This document shows, one piece after another, positions 36,702-50,307 of a stretch of 64,000 nucleotides of DNA. A program made the translations under genes and the position numbers. The notes under the pieces are model-generated. The model had not been told where the DNA came from, did no database searches, and was given only the letters and a program-made list of their open reading frames with translations. Position 1 is the stretch's first letter. Every line of letters starts with the position of its first letter. This DNA is from Amia ocellicauda. Taxonomy: Eukaryota > Chordata > Actinopteri > Amiiformes > Amiidae. The stretch is from NCBI RefSeq assembly GCF_036373705.1, contig NW_027102723.1:1-64000 (forward strand). The letters run 5' to 3'.

Positions 36702-36774
36702 GCCCGGGTAGCTCAGCCGGTAGAGCATCAGACTCTTAATCTGAGGGTCCAGGGTTCGAGTCCCTGTTCGGGCG
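36702..36774 (+). tRNA. tRNA-Lys(CTT), R11
   Basis: Same as the R10 CTT gene, with G1-C72 and both boxes intact. Confidence 0.95.
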
Positions 36775-37281
36775 CCTTGTTGACCGAGGGCCATGATGGT
36801 GAAAAGCCTGGATGGCCTTCCAGGTGACAATGAAATATGCAGTTGCGTCTAGGCAAGGTGTCTAGTCCTCTTTGCTTCTTTCGGCAAATATCCAGCCTGG
36901 GCAAGTGTTGTCTTCCAGAGGCAAGTCAAGCCAGGAACTCTGAGAGATGTTTTTGCCGTTGACGACGTGTCACTTTAGAACAGCACAACATGCATCTCTA
37001 CTTGACTTGGCACAATCTGTGAGGGTTGGGCCAACACAACGTGTCCACACATTTGCAGGCGTCTTGAAATACTTGGAATGACCTGTGGCCCCATGCCATG
37101 CAGAAGTCCACAGCTATGCGTGTCAGCATGCTCTGCTCCTCATCCCCAATGTGCCACTTGTAAGAACTTTGTAAAAAGCGACAGAGAACATGATCAGCAA
37201 AGAAACACAATTCTCCTGAGAACGACAATCATCGTGCCGATCGTAATCTCAGTGCATACCTGGATGCCCAACAAGCCAAGC

Positions 37282-38296
37282 CAGTGGTTCCCAAGCGTTG
37301 TAATGCCACGGCACACTTTGCTGAGACCAAAAACCTTCGCGGCGCACCAACATGAAAAAAAAAAAAACGGATTTACTAGGTATTGTCTCACCTGAATGGC
37401 AACAGGCTGCTAAAACTATTATCACACGCACATTGCATGTTAAAGTATGTCAGTAAGGGAGTAATTTAAAGGGCAAATGTGTGAAGTGCAAGGAGTGGCC
37501 CTTAGTGGTTAGGTAAAAAAGTACACAGACAAACTAAATAATCCCTTGATACAAATCATTTATTTAGTGCAGACAGACCAAGACCAGCCACAATAAACTA
37601 TTCGCAGTAAATATAAATTCACAGCAAAATAGGTTCAGTTCACAATATCCTATAACAAGCTGCACAAAGGCAGCGCTAGCAGTGGAAAGAACGAAGAACT
37701 GCAGGAGAAACGCCGGGGCTATTTAGAGCCCGATTATTCAACACAGAGGGGGAAAACCAAGGCCAAATGAGACTTAGAGGAACAGGAGACATCCAACAAC
37801 AGTATAAAGATAAAAAGGAATTCACCACATGTCCCTTTAATCAATTGCCTTGCAGTTCCACTGTGTAGCGTTATGTTGGGTGTATTTTGATAAGAGCATT
37901 AGGGCTCTGAGCTGAAGCACTGATCTAAAGAAGACCTCTCCACCCCCAAAGTTATCAGATTTCCTTTGCTCATCAGCTTGGAACTGGTTTGCATCAAAGT
38001 GACAGTTTTGGGGAGGATGGCACCGAGAAGAGGCCAAATAGGTTGAATCCTGCTATGAGATGTCTGGAGAAAGGGGCCTGTAGGTGATAAAAACTCTTTG
38101 AAGTGGACGAGAGCCGAAATCCCGACATAGTGCTACGAACCCGGGCCAACCGGCATTTCCAAAAGATGGCATGGATTGACATCAGTCATAAATCAAGCCC
38201 CCCTCCATTAGGACACTGGGGGCTGAAACCGAAATCCAATCTCAAGAACTCAAGAACCAATCATCTATTGATCTGACAGACTATAAGGAACAGTGC

Positions 38297-38343
<47 letters not shown>

Positions 38344-39968
38344 TTCTCTCTCACCTGAACCAGTAACTCGCTGCCACAGCTCAACCTGTAGCTCTGTTGC
38401 CCGAACCGGAACCAGAAACCAACCAAGTCTTTGCCGGCAACAGAAGAGTTAAACTGGGAGAAGGAGATTGAGCCGTACGAAGAATTCTTTTAAAGGACTT
38501 TATTAAATAAAGAACTTTACAGACTGCGCATGCCCGCCTGTGCCCACCTGATCAGTGGAGTTTTACAGCTGGACAATTGAGTAAGTCGAATGTATATGAA
38601 AGTGTTCAGTCATTTAAATAGCTATTTGAGTCTTAAGAAACTTGACCCTTGGAACGAACAGGGCCCTGCTTTCCTCAAAGACTTTGTCTTCAAGTAACTA
38701 CGGTGGAACCCTGCTTACAAAGAAGATTTTGTGCACAACCTTGGAGCCTTCAAACCAGTGGAAAATCTGTTTGGAAAAGACTCTAATTTCGCGAAACCCC
38801 AACTTCCAGGTGCATCGACTGAGTGGAAGTTCTTGGACAAAGCCGAACCGCACTGCCTTTGTTCCAAACCACACGGACCATGTGCCGTGTGCTGTGATCT
38901 GAGCCCGAAGACAGAGAGGCCTCTCTGCGACGAAGTTCAGATAAGTTTAACAGTTTGGAGTTCATGATTCATGACATTTGAGAAATCAATTAGAAATGTT
39001 ATTCTGTGATTCATAACTCTAGAATGTGTAATATCATTTAGTTTTCTTAAATATAAATGTGTGTTGCATTAAACTGTTTTGTTGATAATTTTAGAAATAA
39101 AATCTGTCAACCCCGAGAAATATCTTCTCATTCCTGTTTAACTGTTTAGTCTGAAATTGACACAAGTCAATAGACGTTAGATTATTGGTGGCCCTGCCTA
39201 TCCTTGATCATTGAATAATAATCAGTTAAGGGAAATTGTGGTAACAAGTAACGATAGGATCTTTCTCGGCACCTAAACGTAAATGAGACTGATATATATA
39301 TAACGAGAAGTTACCTGACATAAATACTAACCTGCGTAGTTATTTAATGTCTGACTAACAATACTAACGAGAGACTCACCTTCGTCTTACTAACCGGTAT
39401 TGTAGTTAATGTGTTTATAACCTTTTTTGTTTAACGATTTGTGTGTTATCATATGCGATCCCATGGTCTTTGATTTGGTCACGGAAGTGATTTGTCTTTG
39501 ATTTGTTGATCTAGAGTTGAATTTTGATTAGCTTTTCCCTTTTGTATAATTAGTGTAGTGCTACATTTAGTCTTTGTTTTTGAATAAATTTAACAATTTA
39601 TATCTTTGGAATTGGTGTCTGTGTCCAATTATTACAGAAATTGAGTTCTACAAGATTCCAGGATTCGTGATAAGGTGATACTATAAATTCACTTCTTAAA
39701 TTGAAATTTATAAGTGTACCTTACGATACAACTGATAGCACTGCAACTCAGTGTAGGTGTGCGTTCAGTCCGGCAAACACAACATTTCAGTTATGAAACG
39801 CTTTCTACAGGTGATGTATAAATGTAATATTTTCACACATTTGAATAAGTTTGATTTGATACAAGATTTATGAAGTTGACCAAACAAAATGACATAATAT
39901 TTTTCAGGGGATAAAAATCTCACGACACAATTGGGCAGTCCTCACGGCACACGGGTTGAAAACCACTG
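37282..39968 (+). mobile_element. hAT-type transposon, R12 copy (2687 bp)
   Basis: Both ends and target duplications present; 309-bp deletion. Same length as R11, consistent with duplication of the whole unit. Confidence 0.9.
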
Positions 39969-40038
39969 AGCCAAGCCACGGTGCTTCTTGGCTTTGCACG
40001 GCCACTGAGACTGCCAGGGGAAGACGGTGAGAAGCTTC

Positions 40039-40127
40039 CCTTCGATAGCTCAGTTGGTAGAGCGGAGGACTGTAGGTTTCAGGCAGCGGGCATCCTTAGG
40101 TTGCTGGTTCAATTCCGGCTCGAAGGA
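40039..40127 (+). tRNA. tRNA-Tyr(GTA), R12
   Basis: Same sequence type as R10 and R11, with intact stems, 16-nt intron and promoter boxes. Confidence 0.95.
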
Positions 40128-40362
40128 AGGCGTGATTATGGTTTGACATCGGTTTTGGACGAGCTCCCAAATGTCAAGCCATTGGAATTGCATGAGGACA
40201 AGGAGAAAACACCGGAAATTCGGATTTGCTGTGGGGAACTCGCATTGCCCAAACATCTCATATGCATGTGACCCTTTTCACCCTGAGCCCAGTTTTCTAA
40301 ACCGGCCAGAAAGCGGTCTGGAACAATCATGAAGCCAACACATTGTGAAGCACTTCACTGAA

Positions 40363-40435
40363 GCCCGGGTAGCTCAGCCGGTAGAGCATCAGACTTTTAA
40401 TCTGAGGGTCCAGGGTTCGAGTCCCTGTTCGGGCG
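40363..40435 (+). tRNA. tRNA-Lys(TTT), R12, with T5 terminator
   Basis: Full-length gene with G1-C72 and both boxes. A G-to-T change makes TTTTT at 40438-40442, 2 nt after the gene. This is a strong Pol III terminator missing from every other copy. Confidence 0.96.
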
Positions 40436-40437
40436 CC

Positions 40438-40442
40438 TTTTT
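40438..40442 (+). terminator. Pol III T5 terminator after R12 tRNA-Lys
   Basis: TTTTT, where other units read TTGTT. It lies 2 nt beyond the tRNA 3' end, the usual place for a Pol III terminator. Confidence 0.8.
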
Positions 40443-40942
40443 GACCGAGGGCCATGATGGTGAAAAGCCTGGATGGCCTTCCAGGTGACAATGAAATATG
40501 CAGTTGCGTCTAGGCAAGGTGTCTAGTCCTCTTTGCTTCTTTCGGCAAATATCCAGCCTGGGCAAGTGTTGTCTTCCAGAGGCAAGTCAAGCCAGGAACT
40601 CTGAGAGATGTTTTTGCCGTTGACGACGTGTCACTTTAGAACAGCACAACATGCATCTCTACTTGACTTGGCACAATCTGTGAGGGTTGGGCCAACACAA
40701 CGTGTCCACACATTTGCAGGCGTCTTGAAATACTTGGAATGACCTGTGGCCCCATGCCATGCAGAAGTCCACAGCTATGCGTGTCAGCATGCTCTGCTCC
40801 TCATCCCCAATGTGCCACTTGTAAGAACTTTGTAAAAAGCGACAGAGAACATGATCAGCAAAGAAACACAATTCTCCTGAGAACGACAATCATCGTGCCG
40901 ATCGTAATCTCAGTGCATACCTGGATGCCCAACAAGCCAAGC

Positions 40943-41961
40943 CAGTGGTTCCCAAGCGTTGTAATGCCACGGCACACTTTGCTGAGACCAAAAACCTTCG
41001 CGGCGCACCAACATGAAAAAAAAAAAAACGGATTTACTAGGTATTGTCTCACCTGAATGGCAACAGGCTGCTAAAACTATTATCACACGCACATTGCATG
41101 TTAAAGTATGTCAGTAAGGGAGTAATTTAAAGGGCAAATGTGTGAAGTGCAAGGAGTGGCCCTTAGTGGTTAGGTAAAAAAGTACACAGACAAACTAAAT
41201 AATCCCTTGATACAAATCATTTATTTAGTGCAGACAGACCAAGACCAGCCACAATAAACTATTCGCAGTAAATATAAATTCACAGCAAAATAGGTTCAGT
41301 TCACAATATCCTATAACAAGCTGCACAAAGGCAGCGCTAGCAGTGGAAAGAACGAAGAACTGCAGGAGAAACGCCGGGGCTATTTAGAGCCCGATTATTC
41401 AACACAGAGGGGGAAAACCAAGGCCAAATGAGACTTAGAGGAACAGGAGACATCCAACAACAGTATAAAGATAAAAAGGAATTCACCACATGTCCCTTTA
41501 ATCAATTGCCTTGCAGTTCCACTGTGTAGCGTTATGTTGGGTGTATTTTGATAAGAGCATTAGGGCTCTGAGCTGAAGCACTGATCTAAAGAAGACCTCT
41601 CCACCCCCAAAGTTATCAGATTTCCTTTGCTCATCAGCTTGGAACTGGTTTGCATCAAAGTGACAGTTTTGGGGAGGATGGCACCGAGAAGAGGCCAAAT
41701 AGGTTGAATCCTGCAATGAGATGTCTGGAGAAAGGGGCCTGTAGGTGATAAAAACTCTTTGAAGTGGACGAGAGCCGAAATCCCGACATAGTGCTACGAA
41801 CCCGGGCCAACCGGCATTTCCAAAAGATGGCATGGATTGACATCAGTCATAAATCAAGCCCCCCTCCATTAGGACACTGGGGGCTGAAACCGAAATCCAA
41901 TCTCAAGAACTCAAGAACCAATCACCTATTGATCTGACAGACTATAAGGAACAGTGCACAG

Positions 41962-41996
<35 letters not shown>

Positions 41997-43099
41997 TTCT
42001 CTCTCACCTGAACCAGTAACTCGCTGCCACAGCTCAACCTGTAGCTCTGTTGCCCGAACCGGAACCAGAAACCAACCAAGTCTTTGCCGGCAACAGAAGA
42101 GTTAAACTGGGAGAAGGAGATTGAGCCGTACGAAGAATTCTTTTAAAGGACTTTATTAAATAAAGAACTTTACAGACTGCGCATGCCCGCCTGTGCCCAC
42201 CTGATCAGTGGAGTTTTACAGCTGGACAATTGAGTAAGTCGAATGTATATGAAAGTGTTCAGTCATTTAAATAGCTATTTGAGTCTTAAGAAACTTGACC
42301 CTTGGAACGAACAGGGCCCTGCTTTCCTCAAAGACTTTGTCTTCAAGTAACTACGGTGGAACCCTGCTTACAAAGAAGATTTTGTGCACAACCTTGGAGC
42401 CTTCAAACCAGTGGAAAATCTGTTTGGAAAAGACTCTAATTTCGCGAAACCCCAACTTCCAGGTGCATCGACTGAGTGGAAGTTCTTGGACAAAGCCGAA
42501 CCGCACTGCCTTTGTTCCAAACCACACGGACCATGTGCCGTGTGCTGTGATCTGAGCCCGAAGACAGAGAGGCCTCTCTGCGACGAAGTTCAGATAAGTT
42601 TAACAGTTTGGAGTTCATGATTCATGACATTTGAGAAATCAATTAGAAATGTTATTCTGTGATTCATAACTCTAGAATGTGTAATATCATTTAGTTTTCT
42701 TAAATATAAATGTGTGTTGCATTAAACTGTTTTGTTGATAATTTTAGAAATAAAATCTGTCAACCCCGAGAAATATCTTCTCATTCCTGTTTAACTGTTT
42801 AGTCTGAAATTGACACAAGTCAATAGACGTTAGATTATTGGTGGCCCTGCCTATCCTTGATCATTGAATAATAATCAGTTAAGGGAAATTGTGGTAACAA
42901 GTAACGATAGGATCTTTCTCGGCACCTAAACGTAAATGAGACTGATATATATATAACGAGAAGTTACCTGACATAAATACTAACCTGCGTAGTTATTTAA
43001 TGTCTGACTAACAATACTAACGAGAGACTCACCTTCGTCTTACTAACCGGTATTGTAGTTAATGTGTTTATAACCTTTTTTGTTTAACGATTTGTGTGT
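40943..43099 (+). mobile_element. hAT remnant, R13 (right end lost)
   Basis: Left terminus present. Carries the 309-bp and 935-bp deletions. Confidence 0.88.
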
Positions 43100-43153
43100 T
43101 AGAGCATCAGACTTTTAATCTGAGGGTCCAGGGTTCGAGTCCCTGTTCGGGCG
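43100..43153 (+). pseudogene. 5'-truncated tRNA-Lys(TTT), R13
   Basis: Same junction; 54 nt remain. Confidence 0.94.
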
Positions 43154-43660
43154 CCTTGTTGACCGAGGGCCATGATGGTGAAAAGCCTGGATGGCCTTCC
43201 AGGTGACAATGAAATATGCAGTTGCGTCTAGGCAAGGTGTCTAGTCCTCTTTGCTTCTTTCGGCAAATATCCAGCCTGGGCAAGTGTTGTCTTCCAGAGG
43301 CAAGTCAAGTCAGGAACTCTGAGAGATGTTTTTGCCGTTGACGACATGTCACTTTAGAACAGCACAACATGCATCTCTACTTGACTTGGCACAATCTGTG
43401 AGGGTTGGGCCAACACAACGTGTCCACACATTTGCAGGCGTCTTGAAATACTTGGAATGACCTGTGGCCCCATGCCATGCAGAAGTCCACAGCTATGCGT
43501 GTCAGCATGCTCTGCTCTTCATCCCCAATGTGCCACTTGTAAGAACTGTGTAAATAGCGACAGAGAACGTGATCAGCAAAGAAACACAATTCTCCTGAGA
43601 ACGACAATCATCGTGCCGATCGTAATCTCAGTGCATACCTGGATGCCCAACAAGCCAAGC

Positions 43661-44675
43661 CAGTGGTTCCCAAGCGTTGTAATGCCACGGAACACTTTGC
43701 TGAGACCAAAAACCTTCGCGGCGCACCAACATGAAAAAAAAAAAAAAGGATTTACTAGGTATTGTGTCACCTGAATGGCAACAGGCTGCTAAAACTATTA
43801 TCACACGCACATTGCATGTTAAAGTATGTCAGTAAGGGAGTAATTAAAAGGGCAAATGTGTGAAGTGCAAGGAGTGGCCCTTAGTGGTTAGGTAAAAAAG
43901 TACACTGACAAACTAAATAATCCCTTGATACAAATCATTTATTTAGTGCAGACAGACCAAGACCAGCCACAATAAACTATTCGCAGTAAATATAAATTCA
44001 CAGCAAAATAGGTTCAGTTCACAATATCCTATAACAAGCTGCACAAAGGCAGCGCTAGCAGTGGAAAGAACGAAGAACTGCAGGAGAAACGCCGGGGCTA
44101 TTTAGAGCCCGATTATTCAACACAGAGGGGGAAAACCAGGGCCAAATGAGACTTAGAGGAACAGGAGACATCCAACAACAGTATAAAGATAAAAAGGAAT
44201 TCACCACATGTCCCTTTAATCAATTGCCTTGCAGTTCCACTGTGTAGCGTTATGTTGGGTGTATTTTGATAAGAGCATTTGGGCTCTGAGCTGAAGCACT
44301 GATCTAAAGAAGACCTCTCCACCCCCAAAGTTATCAGATTTCCTTTGCTCATCAGCTTGGAACCGGTTTGCATCAAAGTGACAGTTTTGGGGTGGATGGC
44401 ACCGAGAAGAGGCCAAATAGGTTGAATCCTGCTATGAGATGTCTGGAGAAAGGGGCCTGTAGGTGATAAAAACTCTTTGAAGTGGACGAGAGCCGAAATC
44501 CCGACATAGAGCTACGAACCCGGGCCAACCGGCATTTCCAAAAGATGGCATGGATTGACATCAGTCATAAATCAAGCCCCCCTCCATTAGGACACTGGGG
44601 GCTGAAACCGAAATCCAATCTCAAGAACTCAAGAACCAATCACCTATTGATCTGACAGACTATAAGGAACAGTGC

Positions 44676-44730
<55 letters not shown>

Positions 44731-45833
44731 TTCTCTCTCACCTGAACCAGTAACTCGCTGCCACAGCTCAACCTGTAGCTCTGTTGCCCGAACCGGAACC
44801 AGAAACCAACCAAGTCTTTGCCGGCAACAGAAGAGTTAAACTGGGAGAAGGAGATTGAGCCGTACGAAGAATTCTTTTAAAGGACTTTATTAAATAAAGA
44901 ACTTTACAGACTGCGCATGCCCGCCTGTGCCCACCTGATCAGTGGAGTTTTACAGCTGGACAATTGAGTAAGTCGAATGTATATGAAAGTGTTCAGTCAT
45001 TTAAATAGCTATTTGAGTCTTAAGAAACTTGACCCTTGGAACGAACAGGGCCCTGCTTTCCTCAAAGACTTTGTCTTCAAGTAACTACGGTGGAACCCTG
45101 CTTACAAAGAAGATTTTGTGCACAACCTTGGAGCCTTCAAACCAGTGGAAAATCTGTTTGGAAAAGACTCTAATTTCGCGAAACCCCAACTTCCAGCTGC
45201 ATCGACTGAGTGGAAGTTCTTGGACAAAGCCGAACCGCACTGCCTTTGTTCCAAACCACACGGACCATGTGCCGTGTGCTGTGATCTGAGCCCGAAGACA
45301 GAGAGGCCTCTCTGCGACGAAGTTCAGATAAGTTTAACAGTTTGGAGTTCATGATTCATGACATTTGAGAAATCAATTAGAAATGTTATTCTGTGATTCA
45401 TAACTCTAGAATGTGTAATATCATTTAGTTTTCTTAAATATAAATGTGTGTTGCATTAAACTGTTTTGTTGATAATTTTAGAAATAAAATCTGTCAACCC
45501 CGAGAAATATCTTCTCATTCCTGTTTAACTGATTAGTATGAAATTGACACAAGTCAATAGACGTTAGATTATTGGTGGCCCTGCCTATCCTTGATCATTG
45601 AATAATAATCAGTTAAGGGAAATTGTGGTAACAAGTAACGATAGGATCTTTCTCGGCACCTAAACGTAAATGAGACTGATATATATATAACGAGAAGTTA
45701 CCTGACATAAATACTAACCTGCGTAGTTATTTAATGTCTGACTAACAATACTAACGAGAGACTCACCTTCGTCTTACTAACCGGTATTGTAGTTAATGTG
45801 TTTATAACCTTTTTTGTTTAACGATTTGTGTGT
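43661..45833 (+). mobile_element. hAT remnant, R14 (right end lost)
   Basis: Left terminus present. Carries the 309-bp and 935-bp deletions. Confidence 0.88.
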
Positions 45834-45887
45834 TAGAGCATCAGACTCTTAATCTGAGGGTCCAGGGTTCGAGTCCGTGTTCGGGCG
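45834..45887 (+). pseudogene. 5'-truncated tRNA-Lys(CTT), R14
   Basis: Same junction, but the anticodon is CTT and the T stem has a private C-to-G change (GAGTCCGTG). The CTT variant therefore also occurs on a truncated copy. Confidence 0.93.
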
Positions 45888-46394
45888 CCTTGTTGACCGA
45901 GGGCCATGATGGTGAAAAGCCTGGATGGCCTTCCAGGTGACAATGAAATATGCAGTTGCGTCTAGGCAAGGTGTCTAGTCCTCTTTGCTTCTTTCGGCAA
46001 ATATCCAGCCTGGGCAAGTGTTGTCTTCCAGAGGCAAGTCAAGCCAGGAACTCTGAGAGATGTTTTTGCCGTTGACGACGTGTCACTTTAGAACAGCACA
46101 ACATGCATCTCTACTTGACTTGGCACAATCTGTGAGGGTTGGGCCAACACAACGTGTCCACACATTTGCAGGCGTCTTGAAATACTTGGAATGACCTGTG
46201 GCCCCATGCCATGCAGAAGTCCACAGCTATGCGTGTCAGCATGCTCTGCTCTTCATCCCCAATGTGCCACTTGTAAGAACTGTGTAAAAAGCGACAGAGA
46301 ACGTGATCAGCAAAGAAACACAATTCTCCTGAGAACGACAATCATCGTGCCGATCGTAATCTCAGTGCATACCTGGATGCCCAACAAGCCAAGC

Positions 46395-49364
46395 CAGTGG
46401 TTCCCAAGCGTTGTAATGCCACGGCACACTTTGCTGAGACCAAAAACCTTCGCGGCGCACCAACATGAAAAAAAAAAAAAAGGATTTACTAGGTATTGTC
46501 TCACCTGAATGGCAACAGGCTGCTAAAACTATTATCACACGCACATTGCATGTTAAAGTATGTCAGTAAGGGAGTAATTAAAAGGGCAAATGTGTGAAGT
46601 GCAAGGAGTGGCCCTTAGTGGTTAGGTAAAAAAGTACACAGACAAACTAAATAATCCCTTGATACAAATAATTTATTTAGTGCAGACAGACCAAGACCAG
46701 ACATAATAAACTATTCGCAGTAAATATAAATTCACAGCAAAATAGGTTCAGTTCACAATATCCTATAACAAGCTGTATTTAACGAAGTGGTTAAACGTTA
46801 CAAAGGGCATTACAATTGTTGAAAAACAATAGCACACGGATCAAACATGCTATCCCCGCCGTTTTATTCGATTTGATTAGACGTTTCGCGACCGAAATGT
46901 TTTGTGTGCAGACTGAACGCACACCTGAGCCGAGCATGATCACAATACATATCCACAGTTAATCTAAGCAGTATCATATTGTAACCGTTTCGGTCTGTTA
47001 TCAACCCTTCCGGATCCAAAACCAGGAGTCAGACACCCTTTTCGGTGGACACCCTGTTGACTTCTCACAAGCACCATCTGCCTTCACAAAGGCAGCGCTA
47101 GCAGTGGAAAGAACGAAGAACTGCAGGAGAAACGCCGGGGCTATTTAGAGCCCGATTATTCAACACAGAGGGGGAAAACCAGGGCCAAATGAGACTTAGA
47201 GGAACAGGAGACATCCGACAACAGTATAAAGATAAAAAGGAATTCACCACATGTCCCTTTAATCAATTGCCTTGCAGTTCCACTGTGTAGCGTTATGTTG
47301 GGTGTATTTTGATAAGAGCATTTGGGCTCTGAGCTGAAGCACTGATCTAAAGAAGACCTCTCCACCCCCAAAGTTATCAGATTTCCTTTGCTCATCAGCT
47401 TGGAACTGGTTTGCATCAAAGTGACAGTTTTGGGGAGGATGGCACCGAGAAGAGGCCAAATAGGTTGAATCCTGCTATGAGATGTCTGGAGAAAGGGGCC
47501 TGTAGGTGATAAAAACTGTTTGAAGTGGACGAGACGAAATCCCGACATAGAGCTACGAACCCGGGCCAACCGGCATTTCCAAAAGATGGCATGGATTGAC
47601 ATCAGTCATAAATCAAGCCCCCCTCCATTAGGACACTGGGGGCTGAAACCGAAATCCAATCTCAAGAACTCAAGAACCAATCACCTATTGATCTGACAGA
47701 CTATAAGGAACAGTGCACAGTCTCTCTCTCTCTCTCTCTTTCTCTCTCACCTGAACCAGTAACTCGCTGCCACAGCTCAACCTGTAGCTCTGTTGCCCGA
47801 ACCGGAACCAGAAACCAACCAAGTCTTTGCCGGCAACAGAAGAGTTAAACTGGGAGAAGGAGATTGAGCCGTACGAAGAATTCTTTTAAAGGACTTTATT
47901 AAATAAAGAACTTTACAGACTGCGCATGCCCGCCTGTGCCCACCTGATCAGTGGAGTTTTACAGCTGGACAATTGAGTAAGTCGAATGTATATGAAAGTG
48001 TTCAGTCATTTAAATAGCTATTTGAGTCTTAAGAAACTTGACCCTTGGAACGAACAGGGCCCTGCTTTCCTCAAAGACTTTGTCTTCAAGTAACTACGGT
48101 GGAACCCTGCTTACAAAGAAGATTTTGTGCACAACCTTGGAGCCTTCAAACCAGTGGAAAATCTGTTTGGAAAAGACTCTAATTTCGCGAAACCCCAACT
48201 TCCAGGTGCATCGACTGAGTGGAAGTTCTTGGACAAAGCTGAACCGCACTGCCTTTGTTCCAAACCACACGGACCATGTGCCGTGTGCTGTGATCTGAGC
48301 CCGAAGACAGAGAGGCCTCTCTGCGACGAAGTTCAGATAAGTTTAACAGTTTGGAGTTCATGATTCATGACATTTGAGAAATCAATTAGAAATGTTATTC
48401 TGTGATTCATAACTCTAGAATGTGTAATATCATTTAGTTTTCTTAAATATAAATTTGTGTTGCATTAAACTGTTTTGTTGATAATTTTAGAAATAAAATC
48501 TGTCAACCCCGAGAAATATCTTCTCATTCCTGTTTAACTGTTTAGTCTGAAATTGACACAAGTCAATAGTCGTTAGATTATTGGTGGCCCTGCCTATCCT
48601 TGATCATTGAATAATAATCAGTTAAGGGAAATTGTGGTAACAAGTAACGATAGGATCTTTCTCGGCACCTAAACGTAAATGAGACTGATATATATATAAC
48701 GAGAAGTTACCTGACATAAATACTAACCTGCGTAGTTATTTAATGTCTGACTAACAATACTAACGAGAGACTCACCTTCGTCTTACTAACCGGTATTGTA
48801 GTTAATGTGTTTATAACCTTTTTTGTTTAACGATTTGTGTGTTATCATATGCGATCCCATGGTCTTTGATTTGGTCACGGAAGTGATTTGTCTTTGATTT
48901 GTTGATCTAGAGTTGAATTTTGATTAGCTTTTCCCTTTTGTATAATTAGTGTAGTGCTACATTTAGTCTTTGTTTTTGAATAAATTTAACAATTTATATC
49001 TTTGGAATTGGTGTCTGTGTCCAATTATTACAGAAATTGAGTTCTACAAGATTCCAGGATTCGTGATAAGGTGATACTATAAATTCACTTCTTAAATTGA
49101 AATTTATAAGTGTACCTTACGATACAACAGATAGCACTGCAACTCAGTGTAGGTGTGCGTTCAGTCCGGCAAACACAACATTTCAGTTATGAAACGCTTT
49201 CTACAGGTGATGTATAAATGTAATATTTTCACACATTTGAATAAGTTTGATTTGATACAAGATTTATGAAGTTGACCAAACAAAATGACATAATATTTTT
49301 CAGGGGATAAAAATCTCACGACACAATTGGGTAGTCCTCACGGCACACGGGTTGAAAACCACTG
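46395..49364 (+). mobile_element. hAT-type transposon, R15 copy (2970 bp)
   Basis: Both termini and target duplications present, with no recurrent deletion. It is shorter than R10 mainly through a short CT tract. Confidence 0.9.
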
Positions 49365-49434
49365 AGCCAAGCCACGGTGCTTCTTGGCTTTGCACGGCCA
49401 CTGAGACTGCCAGGGGAAGATGGTGAGAAGCTTC

Positions 49435-49523
49435 CCTTCGATAGCTCAGTAGGTAGAGCGGAGGACTGTAGGTTTCAGGCAGCGGGCATCCTTAGGTCGC
49501 TGGTTCAATTCCGGCTCGAAGGA
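49435..49523 (+). tRNA. tRNA-Tyr(GTA), R15, A-box variant
   Basis: The A box reads TAGCTCAGTAGG in place of TAGCTCAGTTGG, a D-loop change. Stems, intron and B box are intact, so it is probably still functional. Confidence 0.93.
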
Positions 49524-49758
49524 AGGCGTGATTATGGTTTGACATCGGTTTTGGACGAGCTCCCAAATGTCAAGCCATTGGAATTGCATGAGGACAAGGA
49601 GAAAACACCGGAAATTCGGATTTGCTGTGGAGAACTCGCATTGCCCAAACATCTCATATGCATGTGACCCTTTTCACCCTGAGCCCAGTTTTCTAAACCG
49701 GCCAGAAAGCGGTCTGGAACAATCATGAAGCCAACACATTGTGAAGCACTTCACTGAA

Positions 49759-49831
49759 GCCCGGGTAGCTCAGCCGGTAGAGCATCAGACTTTTAATCTG
49801 AGGGTCCAGGGTTCGAGTCCCTGTTCGGGTG
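49759..49831 (+). tRNA. tRNA-Lys(TTT), R15
   Basis: Full length with the GGGTG 3' end (G1-U72 wobble), as in R1 and R2. Confidence 0.95.
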
Positions 49832-50307
49832 CCTTGTTGACCGAGGGCCATGATGGTGAAAAGCCTGGATGGCCTTCCAGGTGACAATGAAATATGCAGT
49901 TGCGTCTAGGCAAGGTGTCTAGTCCTGTTTGCTTCTTTCGGCAAATATCCAGCCTGGGCAAGTGTTGTCTTCCAGAGGCAAGTCAAGCCAGGAACTCTGA
50001 GAGATGTTTTTGCCGTTGACGACGTGTCACTTTAGAACAGCACAACATCCATCTCTACTTGACTTGGCACAATCTGTGAGGGTTGGGCCAATACAACGTG
50101 TCCACACATTTGCAGGCGTCTTGAAATACTTGGAATGACCTGTGGCCCCATGCCATGCAGAAGTCCACAGCTATGCGTGTCAGCATGCTCTGCTCCTCAT
50201 CCCCAATGTGCCACTTGTAAGAACTTTGTAAAAAGCGACAGAGAACATGATCAGCAAAGAAACACAATTCTCCTGAGAACGACAATCATCGTGCCGATCG
50301 TAATCTC

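Larger units (their letters stand above)
33116..36776 (+). repeat. Array unit R11 (3661 bp)
   Basis: 309-bp deletion form with both transposon ends and both tRNA loci. Shares AAAACGG after the A-run, GTAATTTAAAG and GCATTAGGGC with R12 and R13. CT tract at 34640-34691. Confidence 0.95.
36777..40437 (+). repeat. Array unit R12 (3661 bp)
   Basis: Same length as R11 and nearly the same sequence, a tandem duplicate. A substitution at the end of the unit creates a T5 run just after its tRNA-Lys. CT tract at 38301-38352. Confidence 0.95.
40438..43155 (+). repeat. Array unit R13 (2718 bp)
   Basis: 309-bp plus 935-bp deletion form. The left part carries the R11/R12 markers. CT tract at 41962-42005. 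It starts TTTTTGACC where other units have TTGTTGACC. Confidence 0.94.
43156..45889 (+). repeat. Array unit R14 (2734 bp)
   Basis: 309-bp plus 935-bp deletion form with the longest CT tract I noted (44680-44739, twice interrupted by TTT). Its truncated tRNA-Lys has a CTT anticodon. Confidence 0.94.
45890..49833 (+). repeat. Array unit R15 (3944 bp, complete form)
   Basis: Retains all segments. Carries GTTGAAAAACAATAG and GATTAGACG, shared with R1 but not R2 or R10, so it preserves an older variant. The CT tract is short (47721-47748). Confidence 0.95.
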
